A stretch of 64,000 nucleotides of DNA from Paraburkholderia phytofirmans OLGA172. Lineage in GTDB: Bacteria; Pseudomonadota; Gammaproteobacteria; Burkholderiales; Burkholderiaceae. The notes beneath the pieces are model-generated. The model ran no database searches. It was not told the DNA's origin and saw nothing but the letters and a program-made list of their open reading frames with translations. Below are positions 34,235 to 42,791 of the stretch, one piece after another. Both the position numbers and the translations under genes were made by a program. The stretch lies in contig NZ_CP014578.1 of the NCBI RefSeq assembly GCF_001634365.1, positions 4,216,001 to 4,280,000 on the forward strand, written 5' to 3'. The first letter of the stretch is position 1; the number at the start of each line of letters is the position of its first letter.

Positions 34235-34541
34235 TGAGGCAGGCTGTGCCTGCATGGATCGAACCGTCGCGAACAGTCCGCACCTCAGCCAAACGCCATC
34301 ACACATGTGACGGCGTTTTTTGATTTTATGCCTCTGTCACCTATTTTAGTGAGTGCCGGATGCATTGTAATTTTGACCATCGGTCGACCTTTCCAGTGCA
34401 ATTCCTGCCACCAGAAACCGTCCCCACCTGTACGGTGAGCTCGCCGGAACAACGCGCAGCCTTTGGCATCGAAGTTGCGTGACGCCATGTTTCCCGCATG
34501 TGTACGTGAAGACTTTTCTCACCCTCATCGACGGAGCGAAC
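34235..34541. other. Intergenic region after the OmpW-like gene
   Basis: About 300 bases. The first part holds the terminator at 34291-34324; the rest is AT-richer than average to about 34400 and should contain the promoter of the DUF883 gene. No gene is evident. Confidence 0.5.
34291..34324 (+). terminator. Terminator of the OmpW-like gene
   Basis: The arms aacgccatcaca and tgtgacggcgtt (one mismatch) flank a very short loop and are followed by a run of six T. Confidence 0.85.
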
Positions 34542-34943
34542 ATGACAGCACTTCCGAACACACGAGACGCCCTCGGCGAATCCTGGACCGCCACCAGCCG
34601 CCGTGCGCGGCGAATCGCTCGCCATAGCCGCCACGCGGCTGAAGACATCGCAGGCGAATTGCGCACGCTGATGTCGGAGCTCGAATCCACCCTGGCGGAC
34701 GGTACCCAGGCCGACGCCGTGGCCCTGCGCAGCAAACTGCGCAAACAACTCGACGTCGCGCGCGCGCGCCTGAACGACACGCGTGAAGCCATGCGGGAAC
34801 GCGCCGAGGTCGCGATCGCCGACGCTGACGACTACGTACACGAAAACCCGTGGCAGACACTTGCGATCGTCGGCGGCGTTGCGCTGATCGCGGGGGCGTT
34901 GTTCGCGTCGCGACTGCGCGAGGCCAGTGACAGCAGACGGTGA
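34542..34943 (+). CDS. DUF883 (ElaB/YqjD-like) inner-membrane anchor protein
   Basis: The 133-residue product has a long helical, basic and acidic region (residues 15-100) and one C-terminal membrane segment (about 107-128, PWQTLAIVGGVALIAGALFASRL split by Gly). The conserved VHENPWQ turn before the helix is the family mark. E. coli relatives are stationary-phase ribosome-binding membrane proteins; that role here is inferred only. The start at 34542 follows an ACGGAG site. Confidence 0.9.
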   Translation: MTALPNTRDALGESWTATSRRARRIARHSRHAAEDIAGELRTLMSELESTLADGTQADAVALRSKLRKQLDVARARLNDTREAMRERAEVAIADADDYVHENPWQTLAIVGGVALIAGALFASRLREASDSRR

Positions 34944-35054
34944 CACCCGCCGCCGGCTCGGCGGCTTTGATTGCGGAAACGGGATTGCGCCGGGCGTTGG
35001 ATTTCTGTGTCGGCGCTTATCGCGTAGCGACGTCGGTCGGCCGCAAGTCGATCA

Positions 35055-36257
35055 TCAGTTGTCATTGATCACGAACAGCCGCTGATACTCCTTTACCGCG
35101 TATCGATCCGTCATACCCGCGATGTAGTGGGCGATCAGGCGCGGTTGCTGCGACGCGTCCGTGGATTGATAGCTGGGCGGCAGTAGCCGCGGATCTTCCG
35201 TGAACGCGTCGAACAGGCCGGCCACCACGCGGCGCGCCTTGTTGGCCATGCGCATGACGCGATAGTGGCGGTACAGATTCTTGAATAGAAAGCGCTTGAG
35301 CGCTGCCGCCTTCGCGGCGATCGCTTCGCTATGCGCGACCAGCGGCGGTGCGGCGCGCACTGCGTCCAGCGAGACTGGCGCGTGTCTCGCAAGATTGAGC
35401 GACGTCGTATTGATCAGGTCGACGATCAGCGTATTGATAATACGGCGTACGGTCTCGTGAATCAGCCGGCGCCCTTCGATCTGCGGGAAGTCGCCACGCG
35501 CCGCCGCGTAGTGCGTCTGCCATAACTCCACCTCGGCAAGCTGCTCCACCGTGAGCAAGCCTGAGCGCAAGCCGTCGTCGACATCGTGATTGTTGTACGC
35601 GATCTCGTCAGCGAAATTGGCAATCTGCGCTTCGATGGAAGGCTGCCGCCCCTCCAGAAAACGCTCGCCTAGCGTGCCGAGCCGCCGCGCGTTCTCGCGC
35701 GAGCAGTGTTTGAGAATGCCCTCCCGCGTTTCGAAGCAAAGGTTCAGGCCATTGAACGCGCCGTAGTGCTCTTCCAGATCGTCGACCACCGCGAGGCTTT
35801 GCAGGTTGTGCTCGAAGCCGCCATGTTCGCGCATACATTCGTTCAGCGCGTCCTGGCCCGCATGGCCGAAAGGTGTATGGCCAAGGTCGTGTGCGAGCGA
35901 AATGGCTTCGACGAGGTCTTCGTTGACGCGCAGATTGCGCGCGACCGAACGGGCGATCTGCGCAACTTCCAGGCTATGGGTGAGTCGCGTGCGAAACAGG
36001 TCGCCCTCGTGATTCACGAACACCTGAGTCTTGTATTCGAGCCGGCGGAATGCCGTCGAATGAACAATGCGGTCGCGATCACGCTGGAATTCAGTGCGCG
36101 CGCTCGGTGCAGCTTCGGGATAGCGGCGGCCGCGCGATTGGGCGGAATGTGCCGCATACGGCGCGAGATGCGCTTCGAGCGCTTCCTGCGAAGGCACGCC
36201 GCTCACGGCCATGCCTGCCGGGTCATGCTTTACATCGTCGCTGCGCCTGTCAGTCAC
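35055..36257 (-). CDS. dNTP triphosphohydrolase (dGTPase-like)
   Basis: The 400-residue HD-domain enzyme hydrolyses dNTPs to deoxynucleosides and triphosphate. Family landmarks are [24 protein letters not shown], the metal-binding HD in [15 protein letters not shown] and the [13 protein letters not shown] motif. It resembles the dGTPase-like group rather than E. coli Dgt in length. It lies 77 nt downstream of aroB on the same strand, an arrangement common in betaproteobacteria. Confidence 0.93.
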   Translation of the reverse strand: MTDRRSDDVKHDPAGMAVSGVPSQEALEAHLAPYAAHSAQSRGRRYPEAAPSARTEFQRDRDRIVHSTAFRRLEYKTQVFVNHEGDLFRTRLTHSLEVAQIARSVARNLRVNEDLVEAISLAHDLGHTPFGHAGQDALNECMREHGGFEHNLQSLAVVDDLEEHYGAFNGLNLCFETREGILKHCSRENARRLGTLGERFLEGRQPSIEAQIANFADEIAYNNHDVDDGLRSGLLTVEQLAEVELWQTHYAAARGDFPQIEGRRLIHETVRRIINTLIVDLINTTSLNLARHAPVSLDAVRAAPPLVAHSEAIAAKAAALKRFLFKNLYRHYRVMRMANKARRVVAGLFDAFTEDPRLLPPSYQSTDASQQPRLIAHYIAGMTDRYAVKEYQRLFVINDN

Positions 36258-36334
36258 CGGATTCTCCGAAACATGGGCGGCGCCTCGTGACGCTGGTGCG
36301 TGTTACCTTGCGCTCAAGCCCTCGCCGAGTCGGT

Positions 36335-37411
36335 CTAGACGGCGGCGGCCAGCGTGGCGTGCACCTCGGCGTCGGGCGCCTGGGTGATGAGCGTCTCACC
36401 GAAACGCTTCAGCAGAATGAATTTGATCGCCCCGGCTTCCGCCTTCTTGTCGACCCGCATGAGTTCGACGTAACGCGAGTCGCCGAGCGCGGGTGCCCGG
36501 GTGGGTAAATGCGCGGCAACGATCACATCGACCAGACGCTTACGCGCGGCTTCGTCGAGATAACCCATGCGCACCGAAAGGTCCGCCGCCATCACCATCC
36601 CGCAGCCGACCGCCTCGCCGTGCAGCCATTCGCCGTAGCCGAGTCCGGCTTCGATCGCATGGCCGAAGGTGTGGCCGAAGTTGAGGATCGCGCGCAGTCC
36701 GCCTTCGCGCTCGTCCTGCGCCACCACCGACGCCTTGATCTCGCACGAACGCTTGACTGCCAAGGCCAGCGCTTCCGGCTCGCAGCGATTGAGCGCCTCG
36801 ATGTTCGCTTCTATCCAGTTGAAGAAACCGGCGTCGGCAATCGCGCCGGTCTTGATCACTTCGGCGACGCCCGCAGCCAATTCGCGCGCCGGCAGCGTAC
36901 GCAGCGCGCCGATATCGGCGATCACAGCCTGCGGCTGGTAGAACGCGCCGATCATGTTCTTGCCGAGCGGATGGTTGATGCCGGTCTTGCCGCCCACGGA
37001 CGAATCGACTTGCGACAGCAAGGTGGTCGGCACCTGAATGAACGGCACGCCGCGCATGTAGCAGGCCGCGGCAAACCCCGTCATGTCGCCGATCACGCCG
37101 CCGCCGAGAGCGATCAGCGTAGTCTTGCGATCGGCGCGCGAGCCGAGCAGCGCGTCGAAAATCAGGTTCAGCGTTTCGAGGTTCTTGTACGCTTCGCCGT
37201 CCGGCAAAACGACCGTGGACACCTGCTTGCCGAGCGGCGCGAGCGCCGCGCGCAGTGCGTCGCCGTAGAGCGGGTCGACCGTGGTGTTCGTGACGATCGT
37301 GACCGAGCTGCCGGCGATATGCGGCGCGAACAACTCAGTTTGGCCGATCAGGTCGGCACCGATATGGATGGGGTAGGCGCGCTCGCCCAGTTCGACATTG
37401 ACGGTAATCAT
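36335..37411 (-). CDS. aroB: 3-dehydroquinate synthase
   Basis: AroB converts DAHP to 3-dehydroquinate in the shikimate pathway using NAD and a divalent metal. The 358-residue product has [14 protein letters not shown] (NAD site), [18 protein letters not shown] and the metal-ligand regions around [11 protein letters not shown] and HGEAVGCGM. The ATG at 37411 gives the family N terminus MITVNVELG; an ATG at 37420 three codons earlier overlaps the aroK stop and is also possible. It follows aroK directly. Confidence 0.97.
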   Translation of the reverse strand: MITVNVELGERAYPIHIGADLIGQTELFAPHIAGSSVTIVTNTTVDPLYGDALRAALAPLGKQVSTVVLPDGEAYKNLETLNLIFDALLGSRADRKTTLIALGGGVIGDMTGFAAACYMRGVPFIQVPTTLLSQVDSSVGGKTGINHPLGKNMIGAFYQPQAVIADIGALRTLPARELAAGVAEVIKTGAIADAGFFNWIEANIEALNRCEPEALALAVKRSCEIKASVVAQDEREGGLRAILNFGHTFGHAIEAGLGYGEWLHGEAVGCGMVMAADLSVRMGYLDEAARKRLVDVIVAAHLPTRAPALGDSRYVELMRVDKKAEAGAIKFILLKRFGETLITQAPDAEVHATLAAAV

Positions 37412-37419
37412 ACGATCCA

Positions 37420-37971
37420 TTATGACGCAGGATGTTTGGCGACGCCGGCCATCTCGAGCTGCATCAGAACCATGTTGACGAGTCCGTTGACCGAAGGCCG
37501 GCCGGTTTCGATCACAAAGTGCGCGCATTCCCGGTATAGCGGATCGCGTACTTCGTAGAGCGCTTCGAGGCGCGCTTTGGGGTCTTCGGTCTGCAAAAGC
37601 GGGCGATTCTTGTCGCGCCGGGTGCGCAGCCACAAATCATGCGGATTGGCGCGCAAATAGATCACCACGCCGCGATTTTGCAGCGCTTCGCGGTTTTCCG
37701 GCCGCAGCACCGCGCCGCCGCCTGTGGCCAGCACGATATTTTCGCGCCCGGTCAGCTCGGAAATTACGTGCGCTTCGCGCTCGCGAAAGCCCGCTTCGCC
37801 TTCCAGCTCGAAGATCACCGGAATGCGCGCGCCCGTGCGCGCCTCGATTTCATGATCGGAATCGAAGAACGGGCGATCGAGACGGCGCGCAATGGCCCGG
37901 CCCACGGTGGTTTTGCCTGCCCCCATGAGCCCTACGAAAAATACATTGGCGTGTGCGTCCCGCGCTTGCAA
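37420..37971 (-). CDS. aroK: Shikimate kinase (TTG start)
   Basis: AroK phosphorylates shikimate. It has the P-loop [11 protein letters not shown], shikimate-binding FFDSDHEIE, and GGGAV motifs. I place the start at a TTG (37971), giving 183 residues beginning with (M)[16 protein letters not shown], because AGAGGA sits 7 nt upstream and the family N terminus begins there. An upstream ATG at 38046 would add 25 residues with no family match. Confidence 0.93.
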   Translation of the reverse strand: MQARDAHANVFFVGLMGAGKTTVGRAIARRLDRPFFDSDHEIEARTGARIPVIFELEGEAGFREREAHVISELTGRENIVLATGGGAVLRPENREALQNRGVVIYLRANPHDLWLRTRRDKNRPLLQTEDPKARLEALYEVRDPLYRECAHFVIETGRPSVNGLVNMVLMQLEMAGVAKHPAS

Positions 37972-38077
37972 CGGTGTCCTCTGGCTAATCCGGTATGGTT
38001 CGTGCCGCAGCTTACTGGCAAAGCGGCTGCCTTGTCGAGCCTGCATGCCGCCGCTAGAGAGCGGAGGCAGCATGCCC

Positions 38078-39883
38078 CTAATTTGTCTGAACGACGCGCG
38101 GCGTGATGAAAACTGCCAGTTCACTGCGCTGGTCCCGATGGGCCCGATGGCGAAAAAGCGCACCTAAAACGGGTATTTTGCCCAGGACCGGCACCCGCGT
38201 CACATCGTCCCGGTTGTCGGTCGCGTAAATTCCGCCGATCGACACCGTACCACCATCTTCGACTTCGACGCGCGTTTGCACGTGTTTGGTGTTGATCGCG
38301 GGCCCGGCGTCGGTCTGTTCGCCGACGCTGTCCTTGGCGACGTCCAGGTCCAGCACCACTCTGCCGTCCGGCATGATTTGCGGCTCGACCTCCAGTTTGA
38401 GCGTGGCGCGGCGAAACTGCACGCCCGACACGCCCTGCCCCACTTTCGCCTGATAGGGCAACTCGGTGCCCTGCTCGACGACCGCTTTCATCCGGTCCGC
38501 CGTCACGACCCGCGGGCTCGAGACGATTTCGCCGCGTCCTTCGGCCTCCAGCGCGCTCAGCTCGATGTTCAGGAGCCGCGTCGCCCCAGCTGCGAATAAG
38601 GTCAGCCCGGCGGTGGCGGCGTCAAAACCGGAAATCGGCCGCGCCGACAGATCGTAAACGGTGCCGTCCGTGCCGCCCGTCAAGCCTCGGGCGGTGCCGT
38701 CGGCGTTGGCGGCCGCCATGGAAAGCCGCACGCCGAGATTGCGCGAAAACCCGTGCTCGCCCTCGACGATACGCGCTTCGATCAATACCTGACGGGTCGG
38801 CCGGTCAACTGAGGCAAGCAAGGCCGTGATTTGCGCGAGGCGTCCTTCGAGATCGGTGACGAACAGCAGGTTGGTGCGCGGATCGGCAGTCGCGGCGCCG
38901 CGTTTGGACAGCACGCGCTGGTTGCCCGCGCCGGTCAGCAGGCGCCGCGCATCTTCGGCGCGCGCGTAGTGCAGTTCGAACGTGCGGCTTGCGAGCGGCT
39001 CAAGATCGGCGGCTCTCGCGTGTGCTTCGAAACGCTGCCGTTCACGCGCGGCCAGATCCGCAATCGGCGCGACCCAGATCACATTGCCGTGGCGCTCCAT
39101 GGCCAGCCCGTTGACATCGAGCAAGGTATCGAACGCGGTGCGCCACGGCACCTTGTCGAGTCGTAGTGAGACGGCGCCGCGCACTCTCTCGCTCGCGACG
39201 ATGTTCAGGCCGGTGAACTGGGCGAACGCGTTGAGTACCGCACCGAGTTCCGCGCGCTGGAAGTTAAGCGAGATCGGTTTGTCGTCAGCGGCGAGTTTGG
39301 CGTCTGCAGGCGCTTTCGGTGCGTCGCTCAGGCGCGCGAGCGGCGGCAGCGGCACCGGCGGCCCTTCGAGCGCCGAGGATGCGGCTATGTCGTCGCGCGC
39401 CGACGCGGCGGATTGCCGCCGTAGCGGCACTGAGCCGTCTGCATCACCGGCTGGGTCGTCGGCTGGGTCGTCGGTGCGTCTGGTTTGGGCGGTCGCCGCC
39501 ATTCGCGATATGCCGGGCCCATCGGCGGACTCTTCGCGGAACGGGTTGGGCACATCGGCAGCGACGCCGCGTGGCAGCGGCGGTACGTCGTATCGGGCAT
39601 CGGGCGGCGCAATGGCGTCGTCGAGCGGCATGTAGGCGGGCAGCGGCGGCAGCGCTGGGGTTGAAGCGTGCGCGATGCCGGCGCTTATCGCCATCCAAAC
39701 GACGAGGCGGCCGAGACGGCTGCAAAGCGGACTGCGAACCGGACTGCCAAGTGGATCGCGAAGCAAGCTAAAAACCGCGCCTCCGCGGATTCTTGCCGAC
39801 AGGCTGCGACTCACACCATGGCCAAAACACACGCGAACGCCGTAGCGCGACACTGCGACACCGACTGGCTTGATCAGCCTCAT
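38078..39883 (-). CDS. pilQ: Type IV pilus secretin PilQ
   Basis: PilQ forms the outer-membrane ring through which the pilus or DNA-uptake apparatus passes. The product (601 residues from 39883) has a hydrophobic signal segment near residues 60-73, a Pro/Asp-rich linker, an STN/N0-type domain (about 200-290), an N1-like domain and the secretin core with the ending [23 protein letters not shown] and [11 protein letters not shown] see no AMIN domains, which full-length PilQ usually carries. Translation may start downstream of 39883. It overlaps the pilO-pilP gene by one base. Confidence 0.93.
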   Translation of the reverse strand: MRLIKPVGVAVSRYGVRVCFGHGVSRSLSARIRGGAVFSLLRDPLGSPVRSPLCSRLGRLVVWMAISAGIAHASTPALPPLPAYMPLDDAIAPPDARYDVPPLPRGVAADVPNPFREESADGPGISRMAATAQTRRTDDPADDPAGDADGSVPLRRQSAASARDDIAASSALEGPPVPLPPLARLSDAPKAPADAKLAADDKPISLNFQRAELGAVLNAFAQFTGLNIVASERVRGAVSLRLDKVPWRTAFDTLLDVNGLAMERHGNVIWVAPIADLAARERQRFEAHARAADLEPLASRTFELHYARAEDARRLLTGAGNQRVLSKRGAATADPRTNLLFVTDLEGRLAQITALLASVDRPTRQVLIEARIVEGEHGFSRNLGVRLSMAAANADGTARGLTGGTDGTVYDLSARPISGFDAATAGLTLFAAGATRLLNIELSALEAEGRGEIVSSPRVVTADRMKAVVEQGTELPYQAKVGQGVSGVQFRRATLKLEVEPQIMPDGRVVLDLDVAKDSVGEQTDAGPAINTKHVQTRVEVEDGGTVSIGGIYATDNRDDVTRVPVLGKIPVLGALFRHRAHRDQRSELAVFITPRVVQTN

Positions 39884-40806
39884 CAGGACGCCTCCGTCAG
39901 TGCCAGCGTACGCGTCGCGCCGCCGTTGGCCAGCGTGATGCTGAGCGCGTCGAGCCGCGTGACACGCTCAGCGCCGAGGTGCTGCCCGGACACGACCGTG
40001 GTCGCACCATCCGGCGTATCGAGCAAGGCGAGCCCGCGTGTACGATCGTGCAGCAAGCCGACGAGGCGCAGTTGCGAAACCTCAAGCTGCTGCTCGGCGG
40101 ACGCGAGCATCTGCGGAAGCGAGAATGGGTCGAAGAACACGATGTCTTCTTCGTCGTCCGAATCGAGACTCTCGTCGGCAAACGCGTCCGCCGCAGCAGG
40201 TGAAGGTACAGGCCTCAGCGCACTGAATACATGCAGAGTTGCCCTCACCGCTAACGAAGCGGTATCGCGCTTGACCGTCACGTCGACGGGCACGATTAGC
40301 ACGGGCAGATCGGACAGGCCACGCAGAAACGCCATCAGGTGGACGAAATCGGTGTGCGCGGTAAGCTGTATAGGACGCATGCTGTCAGCGCCCGAGCCGC
40401 TGGCCGCGCCCGGTTCTACCGAGAGCAACGAGACGCCATTCTGCGCCGCGAGTTCGGACACGATGCGCACATCGTCCGCGGAAGTCCATGACACAGGCAA
40501 TTGCGCGCCCGGCCTGGCGGCAGCTTCCCGGCGCAGCGCGGACAATTGCGCCAGCGCGCGGCGCGCATCCGCGAGATGCCGCGAGGCCGTCTCCCATGCC
40601 GTGCGGCTCGCCTCGACCCCGCCGAGATCGGCCACAACCCAGCCATGCGCGCCAAGTCCGAACACCGCCGCGGCGATCAGCAATGCAACCACCCAACGAC
40701 GCCGAGGGCTCCAGGCAGCGAGCGGCAAGCGCACACGCTTCATCCATTGGGAAAAAGAGAGCCGCGCGCTCGCCGCGCCGCCGAACTCGACAAAAGTCGT
40801 ACTCAT
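39883..40806 (-). CDS. Fused PilO-PilP type IV pilus inner-membrane protein
   Basis: The 307-residue protein seems to join two pilus alignment proteins. Residues 39-58 are a membrane helix and about 60-197 are PilO-like (coiled coil, then the ferredoxin-like domain with PIQLTAHTDFVHLMAFLRGL). After an acidic linker (about 200-224), residues 226-305 match a PilP HR domain (DPFSLPQMLA, LRLVGLL, ALLDTPDGATTVVSGQHLGAE). The PilP part lacks its usual lipobox. It sits where separate pilO and pilP normally lie; its start overlaps the pilN stop (ATGA). Confidence 0.8.
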   Translation of the reverse strand: MSTTFVEFGGAASARLSFSQWMKRVRLPLAAWSPRRRWVVALLIAAAVFGLGAHGWVVADLGGVEASRTAWETASRHLADARRALAQLSALRREAAARPGAQLPVSWTSADDVRIVSELAAQNGVSLLSVEPGAASGSGADSMRPIQLTAHTDFVHLMAFLRGLSDLPVLIVPVDVTVKRDTASLAVRATLHVFSALRPVPSPAAADAFADESLDSDDEEDIVFFDPFSLPQMLASAEQQLEVSQLRLVGLLHDRTRGLALLDTPDGATTVVSGQHLGAERVTRLDALSITLANGGATRTLALTEAS

Positions 40807-41549
40807 TTCGCACCTCCTGATTGTTCAGACTTCATCGGACGTTGCGCCGCCAAGCCTGACATATGGGCCGTTTTCTTTGGCGGGTCGCTCCAGCGCAGAT
40901 GCGCTCCGAATTCGATCGGGCCGGTCACGCTGGCCGCCGCAACCGCCCCGCTGCGTGGCGCCGAGCGATGCAGGTCGTTCACCTCCGCGCCCTTCACGCC
41001 GCGGATCGCGCTCAAGCGCTTGAGCCACTCGGCCGACGCGATATGTCCGCGCGAGGTCGCGAGCAATTCCGTCTCGTGCTCGCGCTGGCGCAACTGCTGC
41101 AGCACCACGCCGTCACCGGGTTCAAAACTCAATGCATTCAGCAGATCGCGCAAATGCGTAAGCGGCTCGGACAAGTCCATCGCACGCGCCGCGCCTTTGC
41201 GTTGCTCGTCTTGCGCTCGCAGTAACCTGGCGTGCTCCGCGAGCGGCATGGCCAGCTGAGCGAGCGTTTGCTCGATCGACGCGCGCTCTGCATCGAGCCG
41301 CGCCTTTTCGAACGCCTGCCACCCAACTAGTGCGAGCACGGCCGCAAAACCAGCGAGCGCCGCGACGCCCCATTCGAGCAAACGCCGCCGGCGCGCGAGC
41401 CGCGCATTGCGTTGCCTGTATGGCAGCAGATTGAAGCCGCCGAGCCACGGCCGTGCGAAGTGCATGCCACGCGTAGACGCCGTAGACGCCGTAGACGCGT
41501 GCGTACCCGGGGCCGCCGAATGCAAACGGGAGCGTAGGCCGAACGTCAT
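40803..41549 (-). CDS. pilN: Type IV pilus assembly protein PilN
   Basis: PilN is a bitopic inner-membrane protein whose short N-terminal cytoplasmic segment binds PilM. The 248-residue product has the PilM-binding motif FNLLPYRQ near residue 40, a membrane helix (about 57-77), a coiled coil and a ferredoxin-like periplasmic domain. It has a roughly 35-residue extension before the motif that is longer than usual. The ATG at 41549 overlaps the pilM stop. Confidence 0.9.
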   Translation of the reverse strand: MTFGLRSRLHSAAPGTHASTASTASTRGMHFARPWLGGFNLLPYRQRNARLARRRRLLEWGVAALAGFAAVLALVGWQAFEKARLDAERASIEQTLAQLAMPLAEHARLLRAQDEQRKGAARAMDLSEPLTHLRDLLNALSFEPGDGVVLQQLRQREHETELLATSRGHIASAEWLKRLSAIRGVKGAEVNDLHRSAPRSGAVAAASVTGPIEFGAHLRWSDPPKKTAHMSGLAAQRPMKSEQSGGAK

Positions 41550-42538
41550 TCGAGCACCCCGCGCAGCGCGAGTCCGAATGCGACCGCGGCGGCAGGCTCG
41601 TGCAACAACGAATCGTGCAGTTGACGTGCGAACCCTCCAAGCGCCGCACACTCGAACGGCAGCACAGTGCAGCCCAATACGTCGGCTATATCCGCAATCG
41701 AGAAACCCACGCCATCGAGCAAATCGACCTCGCCGCTCAACAACGCGCAGTCGAGTACGGGGCCGTGGACGAGATCGCGCAACGCGTCGGCGAAATCGGC
41801 GTGCTCAGGCGCGGGGTAACGCATTTCGCCAACCAGGCAGTCGTCGACGATGCGCCAGCCGTACACACCATCTGTGCCAATCCAGAGCGCGACGTAGGGC
41901 TCGTGCGGATCGAGTTCATGGCTCGCCGCGTAGCGCATTGCGCGCAAAGCCGCATGCGGCTCGCCATCGATCGCGGTGAGCGAGATACCGGCGGTCGCCG
42001 CGCATTCGATACGCGCTTCGAGATGCTGGCGTGCGGTTGCGGCGATTGTCACCGAACGAATCGGCGAACGCGTCTCGTCGACGAACCAGTCGACAGCTAA
42101 CGCATGGCGCTCCAGGCCTGCGATACGCTCAACTTCGCTCATCACCGCCGGCTCGAGTTCGGCGAGTTCATGACCGCCGTTTTCCGCGCAACCGGCGAGC
42201 GCGGCGAGCCGTGTGAGCGGCACGGTGGTTGTCAATGTAGCCGAGGCGGGCAGCGCCATCGCGCATCGCAATGCATGCGTGGCACACGCACGCGGCAAAC
42301 CCGCGAATGCGTCGCGCAACGCACGCGCCACCGCATGCCGGTCGGCGATCTCCGTGCCGGCCATCGCGCCGGCGCCAAGCGGCACGGTGCTCGCGTATTC
42401 GATATGCAGCGCGGCATGTGTGGGCGAATGCCGACTCACCACGACCAGACGCACCGCCTGCGAACCCACATCGATTCCCGCAGCAAAACGCTGCGCACCC
42501 AGTCGCACACCTTGAAGCCACGAATTTTTGAACGTCAT
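41546..42538 (-). CDS. pilM: Type IV pilus assembly ATPase-like protein PilM
   Basis: PilM is a cytoplasmic actin-fold protein that binds PilN's N terminus. The 330-residue product has the phosphate-1 loop GIDVGSQAVRLVVV near residue 20 and a later nucleotide-binding pattern typical of the family. The ATG at 42538 is preceded by GGAGG; it is the first gene of the minus-strand pilM-N-O/P-Q-aroK-aroB run and is divergent from mrcA, the usual arrangement in this group. Confidence 0.9.
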   Translation of the reverse strand: MTFKNSWLQGVRLGAQRFAAGIDVGSQAVRLVVVSRHSPTHAALHIEYASTVPLGAGAMAGTEIADRHAVARALRDAFAGLPRACATHALRCAMALPASATLTTTVPLTRLAALAGCAENGGHELAELEPAVMSEVERIAGLERHALAVDWFVDETRSPIRSVTIAATARQHLEARIECAATAGISLTAIDGEPHAALRAMRYAASHELDPHEPYVALWIGTDGVYGWRIVDDCLVGEMRYPAPEHADFADALRDLVHGPVLDCALLSGEVDLLDGVGFSIADIADVLGCTVLPFECAALGGFARQLHDSLLHEPAAAVAFGLALRGVLE

Positions 42539-42760
42539 CACGCCCTCCCTCAGACTCACGCGACGAACCATTCGAACGCGAGTAACGAGGAAGAATTGTG
42601 CGTAGCCGCGCCGCCGCGCGACACTCAGCCAAATGGCTAACGTTGCGCGACGCGCGCCCTCTCCGCCGGCAAAGCGTCTACAGTGAAGTCATTCCCGCGC
42701 GGCGCGCCGATTTGTCAAGAACTGTCAGTAAGCATGCCGAAAGCTGAAATGCCAGGCAGC

Positions 42761-42766
42761 TATAAT
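42761..42766 (+). promoter_or_regulatory. -10 box of mrcA
   Basis: A consensus TATAAT lies 25 nt before the mrcA ATG. The -35 region is weak (no good TTGACA match at 16-18 nt). The pilM promoter should lie in the same 250-nt divergent region. Confidence 0.5.
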
Positions 42767-42791
42767 CGCGGGACTGTTTTTTGGTGCCCAT

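Noticed and set aside
37420..38163. AroK starting upstream at 38163 or 38046
   Set aside because: The longer forms overlap or approach the pilQ end and add non-conserved residues; the TTG at 37971 has a strong ribosome-binding site and the family N terminus.
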